The notes beneath the pieces were generated by a model. The model was not told the origin of the DNA, did not search any database, and saw only the letters and a program-made list of their open reading frames with translations. 64,000 nucleotides of DNA. It comes from Runella sp. SP2 (lineage in GTDB: Bacteria; Bacteroidota; Bacteroidia; Cytophagales; Spirosomataceae). Made by a program: the position numbers and the translations under genes. How positions within the stretch are numbered: the first letter of the stretch is position 1; every line of letters begins with the position of its first letter. Location: NCBI RefSeq assembly GCF_003711225.1, contig NZ_CP031030.1, forward strand, positions 4,526,001 to 4,590,000, given 5' to 3'. This document shows positions 26,743 to 35,628 of the stretch, piece after piece.

Positions 26743-28851
26743 ATGAGCCAACGAACCACAACCCAGTTTTTCGATACTAAAATTGAGTTTTTGAAGGGAG
26801 TCGGCCCCACTCGGGCGGCTACTCTCAACAAAGAACTGAAGCTATTTACCTTTGGTGATTTAGTCCAATATTACCCGTTTCGTCACGAAGACAGAACGTC
26901 GTTTCAGCGCATTAGCGAGCTGAATGACACGATGTCGGCAGCGCAGTTGAAAGGCCGCATCAGAAGCATGACCGTCATAGGCGAAGGCCACAAACGTCGG
27001 CTTACGGTGGAGTTTACCGATGGTACGGGCATCGTTGAGTTTGTCTTTTTCCAAAGCATTGATTGGCACCTCAAACACCTCAAAGAAGGCGGTGAATACA
27101 TTGCGTACGGCAAACCCCAACGGTTTGGACAGCGCTTCAACTTTAGCCATCCCGACCTCGAAACCATCAACCCCGAAAATGAAGGAGGTGGCTATTTTCA
27201 ACCCGTTTATAATCTAACGGAAACACTCCGTAAGAAATACCTCGACAGTCGGTTTTTGAGTAAAATCATGCGGAGTTTGTTGGAGCAAGCGACGCCGCAT
27301 TTTCGAGAAACGCTGCCGCAAGAGTTGGTGCAAAAATACCGCCTTTTGCCCAAAGCCGAGGCCATGTGGGGCATTCACTTGCCTGACAGTCAATACGCCC
27401 TTACGCAAGCCCTGCGTCGATTGAAGTTTGAGGAGTTGTTTTATAACCAATTGCGGTTGCTCAAAAACAAGCTCCTGCAAAAACGCGAGTATCCTGGGCA
27501 AGTTTTTAGCAACCTTGATATGCTAAAAACGTTCTACCAACAACACTTGCCGTTTGGGCTTACCAATGCTCAAAAACGCGTTTTGCGCGAAATCCACGAC
27601 GATTTTAAATCGGGCAAGCAGATGAACCGCCTCTTGCAGGGCGACGTAGGAAGTGGTAAAACGATTGTGGCATTTATCTCGATGTTGATGGCCATCGACA
27701 ACGGCGCGCAAGCCTGTCTTATGGCGCCCACCGAAATTTTGGCCGACCAACACTACCGTGGTCTAAAGCCTTTTTGTGACGCCTTGGGAATAAATATCTC
27801 ACTTCTGACGGGTTCTACCACCAAAAAAGGCCGTAAAATCGTGTTGCCAGGCCTGCAAGATGGCAGCATCCACATTGCTGTAGGCACGCACGCGCTATTG
27901 GAAGATACGGTGCAGTTCAAAAACTTAGGGCTCTGTATCATTGACGAGCAACACCGTTTTGGGGTGGCACAGCGGGCCAAAATGTGGGCCAAAAACGAAA
28001 CTATTCACTCGCATATTTTGGTGATGACCGCCACGCCGATTCCGCGCACGTTGGCCATGACCCTCTACGGGGATTTGGATTTGAGTATCATCGACGAACT
28101 TCCCGCAGGCCGTAAGCCGATTGAGACGGTTCATTACTTCGAGACAAAACGCCTAGCGATGTTTGGGCGGGTAAAGGAGGAAATCCGCAAGGGTCGTCAA
28201 GTATATATTGTGTACCCGCTCATCGAAGAATCCGAAAAGCTGGATTACAACAACCTCATGGAAGGCTACGAAAGTATTCAGCGGACGTTTCCTGAGTACC
28301 ACATTAGCATGGTACACGGCAAGCTGTTTCCCTACGAAAAAGACTTTGAAATGCAGCGATTTGTGAAAGGTGAAACGCAAATTATGGTGGCCACCACGGT
28401 GATTGAAGTAGGAGTAAACGTCCCGAATGCGTCGGTGATGGTCATCGAAAGTGCCGAGCGTTTTGGGTTGTCGCAGTTGCATCAGTTGCGTGGACGCGTG
28501 GGTCGTGGGGCTGAGCAGAGTTATTGTTATTTGATGACGGGCGTGAAACTCAGCAAAGATACCCGCATTCGGATTGATACACTCTGCGCGACCAACAACG
28601 GTTTTGACATTGCCGACGTGGACTTAAAATTACGCGGTCCAGGCGACCTGACGGGCACGCAACAAAGCGGTTTGATGGATTTGTTGTTGGCCGATTTGGC
28701 CAAAGACGGTGCTGTATTAAAAGCCGCCCGCGAAGCTGCCGACGAAATTTTACAAGAAGACCCCGATTTGGTACTCCCCAAAAACGAACCCATCCGCAGC
28801 CACATTGACTCACTTCGGAAGGAGGAAACTAACTGGAGTCGCATTAGTTGA
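26743..28851 (+). CDS. recG: ATP-dependent DNA helicase RecG
   Basis: A 702-residue superfamily 2 helicase that reverses stalled replication forks and branch-migrates recombination intermediates. The N-terminal wedge OB domain (about 55-170) is followed by a helicase core: Walker A in QGDVGSGKTIVAF near residue 303, the Walker B variant DEQHRFGV near 400, TATPIPRT motif III, and the QLRGRVGRG motif VI. The C-terminal TRG region is present. Length is normal. The following 214-nt gap contains three hairpins and a separate promoter for the next helicase gene. Confidence 0.97.
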   Translation: MSQRTTTQFFDTKIEFLKGVGPTRAATLNKELKLFTFGDLVQYYPFRHEDRTSFQRISELNDTMSAAQLKGRIRSMTVIGEGHKRRLTVEFTDGTGIVEFVFFQSIDWHLKHLKEGGEYIAYGKPQRFGQRFNFSHPDLETINPENEGGGYFQPVYNLTETLRKKYLDSRFLSKIMRSLLEQATPHFRETLPQELVQKYRLLPKAEAMWGIHLPDSQYALTQALRRLKFEELFYNQLRLLKNKLLQKREYPGQVFSNLDMLKTFYQQHLPFGLTNAQKRVLREIHDDFKSGKQMNRLLQGDVGSGKTIVAFISMLMAIDNGAQACLMAPTEILADQHYRGLKPFCDALGINISLLTGSTTKKGRKIVLPGLQDGSIHIAVGTHALLEDTVQFKNLGLCIIDEQHRFGVAQRAKMWAKNETIHSHILVMTATPIPRTLAMTLYGDLDLSIIDELPAGRKPIETVHYFETKRLAMFGRVKEEIRKGRQVYIVYPLIEESEKLDYNNLMEGYESIQRTFPEYHISMVHGKLFPYEKDFEMQRFVKGETQIMVATTVIEVGVNVPNASVMVIESAERFGLSQLHQLRGRVGRGAEQSYCYLMTGVKLSKDTRIRIDTLCATNNGFDIADVDLKLRGPGDLTGTQQSGLMDLLLADLAKDGAVLKAAREAADEILQEDPDLVLPKNEPIRSHIDSLRKEETNWSRIS

Positions 28852-28852
28852 T

Positions 28853-28958
28853 GGCGCGAGCATCCTGCTCGTGGCTTTTATTTTCAGGCTTCAAGTCGTT
28901 TTTTGAATGATTAGGCTTGAAGCCTAAAAATGATTAGCACGAGTGTGACACTCGCGCT
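28853..28958 (+). repeat. Three REP-like hairpins between recG and the UvrD-type helicase gene
   Basis: Hairpin one, GCGCGAGCA/TGCTCGTG (28854-28873), and hairpin three, AGCACGAGTGT/ACACTCGCGCT (28936-28958), are related GC-rich palindromes. Between them AGGCTTCAAG (28886-28895) pairs perfectly with CTTGAAGCCT (28916-28925). This cluster resembles dispersed intergenic palindromes and could also terminate recG. Confidence 0.75.
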
Positions 28959-29033
28959 ATCGAAACAACATCGTTTTTACACCCTTTACCCTGAGCTACT
29001 GCTGATTTGTAAGGGACTCCCAAACTTTTCCTC

Positions 29034-29041
29034 TAACTTTG
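29034..29041 (+). promoter_or_regulatory. -7 promoter element TAACTTTG before the UvrD-type helicase gene
   Basis: Exact TAnnTTTG with a TTTG at 29006-29009, though the spacer is 24 nt rather than about 19. The leader to the ATG at 29066 would be about 18 nt. Confidence 0.5.
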
Positions 29042-29065
29042 TGGTAGTGTAAAAAAATGACGTAA

Positions 29066-31399
29066 ATGATTGATTATTTAAGTGGCCTCAACGAACCCCA
29101 AGCCCAAGCCGTAACGCACGGCCCAGGGCCGTTGATGATTATTGCGGGTGCGGGTTCGGGCAAGACACGAGTGCTGACCTTCAGAATTGCCCATTTGATA
29201 GAAAATGGCGTGGATCCGTTTCGGATTTTGTCGCTGACGTTTACCAACAAAGCCGCAGGAGAGATGCGCGCGCGTATCGAGAAAGTGGTCGGGTACGAAG
29301 CGCGAAACATCTGGATGGGAACGTTTCACGCGGTGTTTGCCAAAATCCTTCGCATCGAAGCGCGTTTTTTGGGCTATACTTCCGATTTCTCCATTTATGA
29401 TACCGACGATTCTAAATCGCTGATTAAGAGCATTGTCAAAGAGCTTAACCTCGACGACAAAACCTACAAAGCCAACGTGGTTTTTAACCGTATTTCGGGG
29501 GCAAAAAACAACCTTATTTCGGCCGATGACTACTTGGCAAATCCGTTGTTCAGAGCCGACGACGAAGCGGCAAAATTGCCCGAAATCGGCCGCTTGTACA
29601 AAGCTTATACGACGCGCTGTTTTCAGGCCAATGCGATGGATTTTGACGATTTGTTGTTCAATACCAACGTGCTTTTTCGCGATTTTCCTGAAATTTTGAA
29701 CAAGTACCAGCACAAATTCCAATACGTGATGGTCGATGAGTTTCAGGATACCAACGTGGCACAGTACCTGATTACCAAAAAGTTATCGGCGGTACATCGG
29801 AACATTGCCGTGGTAGGCGACGATGCCCAAAGTATCTATGCCTTCCGTGGGGCTAACATTCAGAATATTCTCAATTTTGAGCGCGATTTCCCCGAAGTAC
29901 GGGTGGTGAAGTTGGAGCAAAATTACCGCTCGACCCAAACCATCGTGAATGCAGCCAACTCGGTGATTGCTAGAAATAAAGCGCAGTTCAAAAAGAACGT
30001 GTTTACCACTAACGAGGAGGGAGGATTGATTGACGTGGTGAAGGCAAGTTCGGACAACGAAGAAGGGCGGCTGATTGCCACCGCGATTTTTGAAGAAAAA
30101 GTAAACAAAGGCTTACGCAACACCGATTTCGCGATTTTGTACCGTACCAATGCCCAATCGCGGGCGTTTGAAGAGGCCCTCCGCCGACTCAACATCAAGT
30201 ACCGCATCATTGGGGGATTGTCGTTTTACCAACGCAAAGAAATCAAAGACTTGTTGGCGTACTTGCGTTTTATCGTGAACCAAAACGACGAGGAAGCTTT
30301 TAAGCGAATTATTAACTTGCCCAAACGTGGCATTGGTGACACCACTGTAGCCAAAATATCCGTATCGGCGGCCGAGCACCGCGTGCCAATTTGGGAAGTT
30401 GTTTCCAATATCTCTCGGTACGTGGCGGGGCGTGCGACCTTGCCCATTGAGGGTTTTGCCACTTTGATTAAAAGTTTCAAAATTTTGCTGGAAGAAGGCA
30501 AAGATGCCTACGCTGTAGCTTCTCACGTGGCCAAAGCCTCGGGAATTTTGCGGGAGTTGTACGAAGACAAAACCGTGGAGGGCTTGAGCCGCTACGAAAA
30601 CGTGCAAGAATTGCTGAACGCCATCAAAGAGTTTGTGGATAACCCCGATAATGAGGACAAAACGTTGAGTTCGTTTTTGCAAACTGTTTCACTGTTAACT
30701 ACCGCTGACGAAAGCGACGATGATGGCGACACCGACCGCGTAACTTTGATGACGATTCACGGCGCGAAGGGGCTTGAATTTAAAAATGTGTATGTTGTGG
30801 GGCTAGAAGAAGGATTATTCCCTAGCCAAATGATGCTCGAAAAGCGCGAGGATTTGGAAGAAGAGCGACGGCTGTTTTACGTGGCCATTACCCGTGCCGA
30901 AACCAAACTCACATTTTCGTACGCCGAAAGTCGCTACAACTGGGGTCGCCTCAATATGTGCGAACCTAGCCGATTTTTGTTTGAAGTTGACCAGCGTTTT
31001 TTGATGATGACCAAAGGGCGCCGTTCGGGAGGCATGGACGACTACCGAAACAATGCGGAGCCGTCGTCGATGAATTTTATTCGTCAGATAGCCAACCGCA
31101 CTTCTCAACCTCAAAAAGGAACGAGCGAAACGGTTAAAAGTTCAACTGGGGTATCCAGTCCCAAGGTGCCGACTCCTCCCCCACCAACCAACAGCGCCAG
31201 TACGTCGAGCGAGCCTTTTGTGGCAAGTGATACCTCAAATCTGGAAGAAGGTAATCGCGTAGAACACCCAAAATTTGGGAAAGGTACGGTCAAGAAAATG
31301 GACGTCAACGGCACTGACCGCAAAGCCATTATTCATTTTGACACAACGGGCGAAAAAACCCTCTTATTGAGTTTTGCGAAGCTGAGAATTTTACGGTAG
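29066..31399 (+). CDS. UvrD/PcrA-type superfamily 1 DNA helicase
   Basis: The 777-residue enzyme is a 3'-5' DNA translocase/helicase used in nucleotide excision repair, mismatch repair and removal of roadblocks. Motifs in order: Q-motif LNEPQAQAV, Walker A GAGSGKT (28-34), LTFTNKAAGEM (Ia), VDEFQDTN (II, Walker B), GDDAQSIYAFRGA (III), LEQNYRST (IV), MTIHGAKGLEF (V) and FYVAITRAE (VI). The C-terminal part after about residue 650 is a Ser/Pro/Thr-rich linker ending in a PcrA-type Tudor-like domain (VEHPKFGKGTV) that contacts RNA polymerase in PcrA. Convergent with hisIE across a strong hairpin. Confidence 0.95.
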   Translation: MIDYLSGLNEPQAQAVTHGPGPLMIIAGAGSGKTRVLTFRIAHLIENGVDPFRILSLTFTNKAAGEMRARIEKVVGYEARNIWMGTFHAVFAKILRIEARFLGYTSDFSIYDTDDSKSLIKSIVKELNLDDKTYKANVVFNRISGAKNNLISADDYLANPLFRADDEAAKLPEIGRLYKAYTTRCFQANAMDFDDLLFNTNVLFRDFPEILNKYQHKFQYVMVDEFQDTNVAQYLITKKLSAVHRNIAVVGDDAQSIYAFRGANIQNILNFERDFPEVRVVKLEQNYRSTQTIVNAANSVIARNKAQFKKNVFTTNEEGGLIDVVKASSDNEEGRLIATAIFEEKVNKGLRNTDFAILYRTNAQSRAFEEALRRLNIKYRIIGGLSFYQRKEIKDLLAYLRFIVNQNDEEAFKRIINLPKRGIGDTTVAKISVSAAEHRVPIWEVVSNISRYVAGRATLPIEGFATLIKSFKILLEEGKDAYAVASHVAKASGILRELYEDKTVEGLSRYENVQELLNAIKEFVDNPDNEDKTLSSFLQTVSLLTTADESDDDGDTDRVTLMTIHGAKGLEFKNVYVVGLEEGLFPSQMMLEKREDLEEERRLFYVAITRAETKLTFSYAESRYNWGRLNMCEPSRFLFEVDQRFLMMTKGRRSGGMDDYRNNAEPSSMNFIRQIANRTSQPQKGTSETVKSSTGVSSPKVPTPPPPTNSASTSSEPFVASDTSNLEEGNRVEHPKFGKGTVKKMDVNGTDRKAIIHFDTTGEKTLLLSFAKLRILR

Positions 31400-31416
31400 C
31401 AATACGTGATTTTTGT

Positions 31417-31460
31417 ACATTTTGTACATCAGGGTATGAGTACCCTGATGCACAAAATGT
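31417..31460. terminator. Bidirectional terminator, 20-bp stem with TGAG loop
   Basis: Bases 31417-31436 pair with 31441-31460 over 20 positions with one G-T/C-A mismatch; the loop is TGAG. A T-run follows on the plus strand and an A-run precedes, so it can stop both the helicase and hisIE transcripts. The loop is the same as in the repeat hairpins at 19.8 and 24.0 kb. Confidence 0.85.
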
Positions 31461-31462
31461 TT

Positions 31463-32062
31463 TTATTTGTGTCTCGTTTTTAATACGTCCACAATATCGT
31501 CCAAATCCAACCCACGTTGTTCGAGAAGAATCAGGTAATGGAACAACAAATCGGCAGCTTCACCTTTAAACAAGTCATCGTTAGCGTCTTTGGCTTCAAT
31601 CACCAACTCCACGGCTTCTTCACCGACTTTTTGGGCAATTTTATTAACACCACGGGCAAAAAGCTTACTTGTATATGACGCATCCGAGGGATTATTTTTG
31701 CGGTCGCGAATGATTTGCTTTTGTAAGTAATTCAAAAACGAAGCTTTGCCCTCATTTTTCTCAAAAAAACAGGTATCCGCCCCCGTGTGGCAAGTAGGGC
31801 CAATTGGATGCGCTTTTATCAAAATCGTGTCTTGGTCACAGTCCACCAAAACTGTTTTTACTTGTAAAAAATGACCCGAAGTTTCCCCTTTAGTCCAAAG
31901 TCTTTGCTTAGAACGGCTAAAAAATGTGACCACTTTTTCGGCTTCGGTTTTAGCCAATGCTTCCGCATTCATATACCCAACCATGAGTACTTTCCCCGTT
32001 TCTTCATCTTGAACAACGGCAGGAACCAAACCGTCGGGAGATTTTGAAAAATTGATTTCCAT
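31463..32062 (-). CDS. hisIE: Bifunctional histidine biosynthesis protein HisIE
   Basis: One chain carries two consecutive steps of histidine synthesis. HisI (phosphoribosyl-AMP cyclohydrolase, about 1-110) shows VLMVGYMN, the WTKGETSGH motif and zinc-site CDQDT and CHTG. HisE (phosphoribosyl-ATP pyrophosphatase, about 110-199) has SYTSKLFARGVNKIAQKVGEEAVE and the EAADLLFHYL metal motif. The start is set at 32062 (MEINFSK), which matches the family opening; the frame extends five codons further to 32077. No other his gene is in the window, so it stands apart from a his operon here. The upstream gene ends about 50 nt away. Confidence 0.93.
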   Translation of the reverse strand: MEINFSKSPDGLVPAVVQDEETGKVLMVGYMNAEALAKTEAEKVVTFFSRSKQRLWTKGETSGHFLQVKTVLVDCDQDTILIKAHPIGPTCHTGADTCFFEKNEGKASFLNYLQKQIIRDRKNNPSDASYTSKLFARGVNKIAQKVGEEAVELVIEAKDANDDLFKGEAADLLFHYLILLEQRGLDLDDIVDVLKTRHK

Positions 32063-32112
32063 TATCATGTGTGCCAAAGCACCAGTTACTAAAAAACGTT
32101 TAATAAGTTAGA

Positions 32113-33276
32113 CTAACTTCCAAAACTTGCATACAAACGGACGTCTTCGAGCAAGATTTCGTCGCCGCACATAATCACCAAACGCTCAATGACGTTGCGC
32201 AATTCACGGACGTTACCCGTCCATGGCAACGATTTTAGGTGCGTCATAGCATCCTCCGTAATTTCTTTGGGTACACCACTGTATTCTTGCGAAATATCGT
32301 ACAAGAATTTTTCGGCTAACAACGGAATATCTTCGCGGCGTTCGGCCAACGGCGGTACGTGAATCGGTATAACGTTCAGGCGGTGGTACAAGTCTTCACG
32401 GAAACCTCCTTCTGCAATCTCACGTTTGAGGTCTTTGTTGGTCGCCGCAATCACCCGAACATTGATTTTGATTTCTTTATCTCCACCTACGCGGGTAATT
32501 TTACTCTCCTGCAACGCTCTCAACACTTTGGCTTGCGCCGACAAACTCATATCACCAATCTCGTCCAAAAAGAGTGTTCCACCATCGGCTTGCTCAAACT
32601 TCCCAATACGTTGTTTTACAGCCCCCGTAAACGCCCCTTTTTCGTAACCAAAAAGCTCACTTTCAATCAATTCGCTTGGAATTGCAGCACAGTTTACTTC
32701 AATCAAAGGCTTATTAGCGCGGTTACTGCGCTCGTGAATTTGCTTGGCGACCATTTCTTTACCCGAACCATTGGCTCCAGTAATGAGCACACGGGCTTCG
32801 GTAGGTGCCACGCGACTAATGGTTTCTTTGACCTTACGAATCGGGGCCGACTCACCCACGATTTCGTTGATTTTGAAAATACGTTTTCTGAGATCAACGG
32901 TTTCCGCGACCAATTTGGCTTTCTCAATGGCATTTCGAACCGAGACCAGCAAGCGGTTCAAATCAGGTGGTTTGGTGATAAAATCGTATGCACCACGCTT
33001 GGTAGCCTCCACGGCATTTTCGACACTACCAAAAGCCGAAATCATAATAAATTGCGTCGCTCGGCCTGCTTCACCAGCTTTTAGAAGTACCTCGAGGCCC
33101 TCCAATTTTGGCATTTTAATATCGCAGAGCGCCACATCATAATGATTATTGAGAATCATATAGAGACCTTCTTCTCCATCTTTGGCCTCTTCAACCTCAT
33201 AATCTTCGTATTCTAAAATATCACGCAGGGCAGCACGGATACTTTTCTCGTCATCCACAATCAGGATTTTTGCCAT
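32113..33276 (-). CDS. Sigma-54-dependent response regulator without DNA-binding domain
   Basis: A receiver domain (1-120; phospho-acceptor Asp52 in LCDIKMP) is joined to an AAA+ sigma-54 activator domain (about 135-375) with the Walker A variant GANGSGKE, the sigma-54-contacting GAFTGA loop and the LFLDEIGDMS Walker B. The chain stops about 16 residues after WTGNVRELRNVIERLV, so the Fis-type helix-turn-helix that normally follows is absent. It may therefore activate from solution, as in FlgR-like regulators. Start at 33276 (MAKILIV) rather than 14 codons upstream, with TAACTTTG at 33308-33301. No histidine kinase is adjacent. Confidence 0.9.
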   Translation of the reverse strand: MAKILIVDDEKSIRAALRDILEYEDYEVEEAKDGEEGLYMILNNHYDVALCDIKMPKLEGLEVLLKAGEAGRATQFIMISAFGSVENAVEATKRGAYDFITKPPDLNRLLVSVRNAIEKAKLVAETVDLRKRIFKINEIVGESAPIRKVKETISRVAPTEARVLITGANGSGKEMVAKQIHERSNRANKPLIEVNCAAIPSELIESELFGYEKGAFTGAVKQRIGKFEQADGGTLFLDEIGDMSLSAQAKVLRALQESKITRVGGDKEIKINVRVIAATNKDLKREIAEGGFREDLYHRLNVIPIHVPPLAERREDIPLLAEKFLYDISQEYSGVPKEITEDAMTHLKSLPWTGNVRELRNVIERLVIMCGDEILLEDVRLYASFGS

Positions 33277-33300
33277 CAGTCGTAGAAATAAGTTAATAGG

Positions 33301-33308
33301 CAAAGTTA
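33301..33308 (-). promoter_or_regulatory. -7 promoter element TAACTTTG before the sigma-54 regulator
   Basis: Exact TAnnTTTG on the minus strand giving an 18-nt leader to the start at 33276. No -33 TTTG at 19-20 nt. Confidence 0.5.
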
Positions 33309-33318
33309 GTAAACCCAT

Positions 33319-33614
33319 CGGGAAAATAACGCGAAAGAAAGTTACTTTTCCAACAATTTAGAAAACTTCAAACGAATAAGTAATGGTTTGTTAATTGTTA
33401 TCTGTTATCTGTTAATTGTAAGCCACAGATTATCAACCAGCTAAACCTAAGTAATCATGCAAAATCAAACTAGATGTTGTCAATAATCTGTGACTCCTTA
33501 AACCCCACGCCTTTAGGCTGGGGTCTAAGAAAAAGTACAACTTAGGGCTTTAGCCCTGATCAGAACGAGTAACGGATAACCGCTAACAGATAGCTGCACC
33601 CAAGTATGAAGTCC
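33319..33614. repeat. Gene-free gap with several palindromes
   Basis: No credible ORF. It holds a TTAATTGTTATCTG-type word repeated near 33390, a long-loop inverted repeat (CACAGATTAT near 33424 against ATAATCTGTG near 33483), and two compact hairpins: ACCCCA(C)GCC/GGCTGGGGT (33502-33524, one bulge) and AGGGCT/AGCCCT (33544-33557). The last two resemble dispersed intergenic palindromes and could end the cyclophilin transcript. Confidence 0.6.
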
Positions 33615-34319
33615 TTATTCAAACCGATAACCGTAGCGTTTGGCAATTTTTTTCTTTTTCATTTTCTCCACGCTCATACTCATCCGTACATCTTTTAATG
33701 GTCGGTCGGAGCCATCGCGGCGTTGATGAGCGATGCTATCGAGCACCGACAAGCCACTTATCACTTGCCCAAAAACGGTATAATTCCCGTCCAAATGCGG
33801 CGTACCACCTATTGTTTTATAGACTTCTCGTTGCGCAGGGGTTGCTTGTCGAGTCCCTACCGCCCGACGTAACTGTGCATCGAGTTCGGTGTCGTTATAT
33901 ACTTTTCCTTGTACGATGTAAAACTGGCAAGCCGACGATTTTTTTTCGGGGTTATTATCCCTTGCGGCTGCCAACGCCCCCTTTTTGTGAAACAAATCGG
34001 GGCGAAACTCCGCAGGAATTCGCTCCATATTGCCTCCGCCCCCACCCAAACGGTCGCCTGGTTTGGCGTTTTTGGAATTAGGATCTCCCCCCTGAATCAT
34101 AAAATTTTCGATAATGCGGTGAAAAAGCAAGCTATCGTAAAAGTGTTCTTTGGCTAATTTTAAAAAATTGGCCTTGTGAAGCGGCGTCTGCTCGTGCAAA
34201 ATGGCTGCCATGTCACCAAAGGAGGTGTGAATTGTGACCACTTCGGCTTTCTTGGTTTTTTTTTGAGCAAAAGCCACCGTACTCAAGACGACGAAAAAGG
34301 AAAGAGCAACGTGTTTCAT
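33615..34319 (-). CDS. Secreted cyclophilin-type peptidyl-prolyl isomerase
   Basis: A 234-residue protein with a signal peptide (start at 34319, cleavage after FAQ) and a cyclophilin domain that catalyses cis-trans isomerisation of prolyl bonds. Conserved family words are LLFHRIIENFMIQGGDP, the Gly-rich GDRLGGGGG loop, and the substrate-pocket FYIVQGK; the usual Trp (drug-binding) position is not obvious. Its likely role is periplasmic protein folding. The opposite-strand HD gene begins 66 nt away if its GTG start is used. A TAAATTTG element lies at 34378-34371. Confidence 0.92.
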   Translation of the reverse strand: MKHVALSFFVVLSTVAFAQKKTKKAEVVTIHTSFGDMAAILHEQTPLHKANFLKLAKEHFYDSLLFHRIIENFMIQGGDPNSKNAKPGDRLGGGGGNMERIPAEFRPDLFHKKGALAAARDNNPEKKSSACQFYIVQGKVYNDTELDAQLRRAVGTRQATPAQREVYKTIGGTPHLDGNYTVFGQVISGLSVLDSIAHQRRDGSDRPLKDVRMSMSVEKMKKKKIAKRYGYRFE

Positions 34320-34370
34320 TAGGTAATGGAGGTATTTTTTCACGAAATTGCACTCAAAAATTCCGTTTCC

Positions 34371-34378
34371 CAAATTTA
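34371..34378 (-). promoter_or_regulatory. -7 promoter element TAAATTTG before the cyclophilin gene
   Basis: Exact TAnnTTTG on the minus strand; leader to 34319 about 45 nt. It lies inside the longest open frame of the divergent HD gene, which supports the later GTG start of that gene. Confidence 0.5.
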
Positions 34379-34385
34379 CTCAGGC

Positions 34386-35618
34386 GTGAACAAACGAAAG
34401 ATTTTCAACGACCCCGTTTATGGATTCATCAGCATTCCGTCTGATTTGGTCTTTGACCTTATCCAACACCCTTTTTTCCAGCGGCTTCGACGCATTCGGC
34501 AACTAGGGATGGCCGAACTGGTCTATCCTGGTGCGCTGCATACCCGTTTTCACCATGCCCTTGGCGCCATGCACCTCATGGGGCAAGCCCTCTCCACCTT
34601 ACGCACCAAAGGCCACCTGATTTGGGAAGCAGAATGGGAGGCCGCCCAAATCGCGATTTTGCTGCACGACGTCGGGCACGGGCCGTTTTCTCACGTATTA
34701 GAAAAAACGATTTTGAACGACGTCCACCACGAATATCTTTCGCTGGAAATTATGAAAGAGCTCAACCGCCAGCTGGACGGGCGGCTCGAAATGGCCATTC
34801 AGATGTTTGAGGGTAGCTATCCACGGCAGTTTTTTCACCAACTGATTTCCAGCCAACTAGACATGGATCGTATGGATTACCTCAACCGCGACTGTTTTTT
34901 TACGGGTGTAGCCGAGGGTGCCATCGGTACCGAGCGCATCATCAAGATGTTGGATGTAGTGGATGACCAACTTGTTGTAGAGTCCAAAGGAATATTAAGC
35001 ATTGAAAATTTTCTAAATGCACGGCGTCTCATGTATTGGCAGGTGTATCTTCACAAGACATCCATTTGTGCCGAAACCATGTTGATTCAGGCCATCCGAA
35101 GAGCGCGCGAACTGGCCAGAAGCGGCGAAGACATCTTTGCTCCCAAGGATTTTGGGCTATTTCTTCGTCAGAACATCACCCTACAGCAATTTCAAGAAAA
35201 CCCTCAGTGCTTGCAATCTTTTACCAACATCGACGATTACGACGTCTGGGGTTGTTTGAAAGTATGGGCTGCTCACGAAGACCACGTACTTTCCATGATT
35301 TGTCAACATTTGCTTGACCGAAAATTGTACAAAATACAGTTTTCAAGCACCCCATTTGACCAAAATCAGCTACAAGAAATCCACGAACAACTGCGCCAAC
35401 AAGGCATTTCGGACAGTTGGCATGACTATTTTTTGGTGCTGGGCGAATCGAGCAATGCGGCTTATGTTTCGAGCAAAGAACGCATTCTTATCAAAATGAA
35501 AGATGGTAGCGTATGCGATATTGCTGATGCCTCTGATTTACCGACAATTAAGGCCCTGAGTAATATTGTCCGAAAGTATTATGTTTGTTGGATGAAACCC
35601 CTAACTTTGCAGTCTTAA
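34386..35618 (+). CDS. HD-domain phosphohydrolase (dNTPase-like)
   Basis: A 410-residue protein with the metal-binding HD signature in AILLHDVGHGPFSHVLE and an upstream RFHHALGAMHL His cluster, as in SAMHD1/dGTPase-related hydrolases. The substrate (nucleotide or lipid-linked phosphate) is not known. I place the start at GTG 34386 (NKRKIFNDPVYGFISIP), since an ATG 20 codons earlier would leave only 6 nt to the divergent cyclophilin start and those 20 residues look unlike the family. It heads the lipid A operon with 10 nt to lpxD, a gene order that suggests co-regulation with envelope synthesis. Confidence 0.85.
   Translation: MNKRKIFNDPVYGFISIPSDLVFDLIQHPFFQRLRRIRQLGMAELVYPGALHTRFHHALGAMHLMGQALSTLRTKGHLIWEAEWEAAQIAILLHDVGHGPFSHVLEKTILNDVHHEYLSLEIMKELNRQLDGRLEMAIQMFEGSYPRQFFHQLISSQLDMDRMDYLNRDCFFTGVAEGAIGTERIIKMLDVVDDQLVVESKGILSIENFLNARRLMYWQVYLHKTSICAETMLIQAIRRARELARSGEDIFAPKDFGLFLRQNITLQQFQENPQCLQSFTNIDDYDVWGCLKVWAAHEDHVLSMICQHLLDRKLYKIQFSSTPFDQNQLQEIHEQLRQQGISDSWHDYFLVLGESSNAAYVSSKERILIKMKDGSVCDIADASDLPTIKALSNIVRKYYVCWMKPLTLQS
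35602..35609 (+). promoter_or_regulatory. Possible internal promoter element TAACTTTG before lpxD
   Basis: Exact TAnnTTTG lying within the last codons of the HD gene, 19 nt before the lpxD ATG. A TTTG lies 14 nt upstream, which is too close. It may give lpxD-lpxC/fabZ-lpxA expression independent of the HD gene. Confidence 0.35.
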
Positions 35619-35628
35619 TTGTGACCGT

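Noticed and set aside
32359-33142. Plus-strand frames opposite the sigma-54 regulator (up to 241 codons)
   Set aside because: Antisense to clear receiver and AAA+ domains; no recognisable domain.
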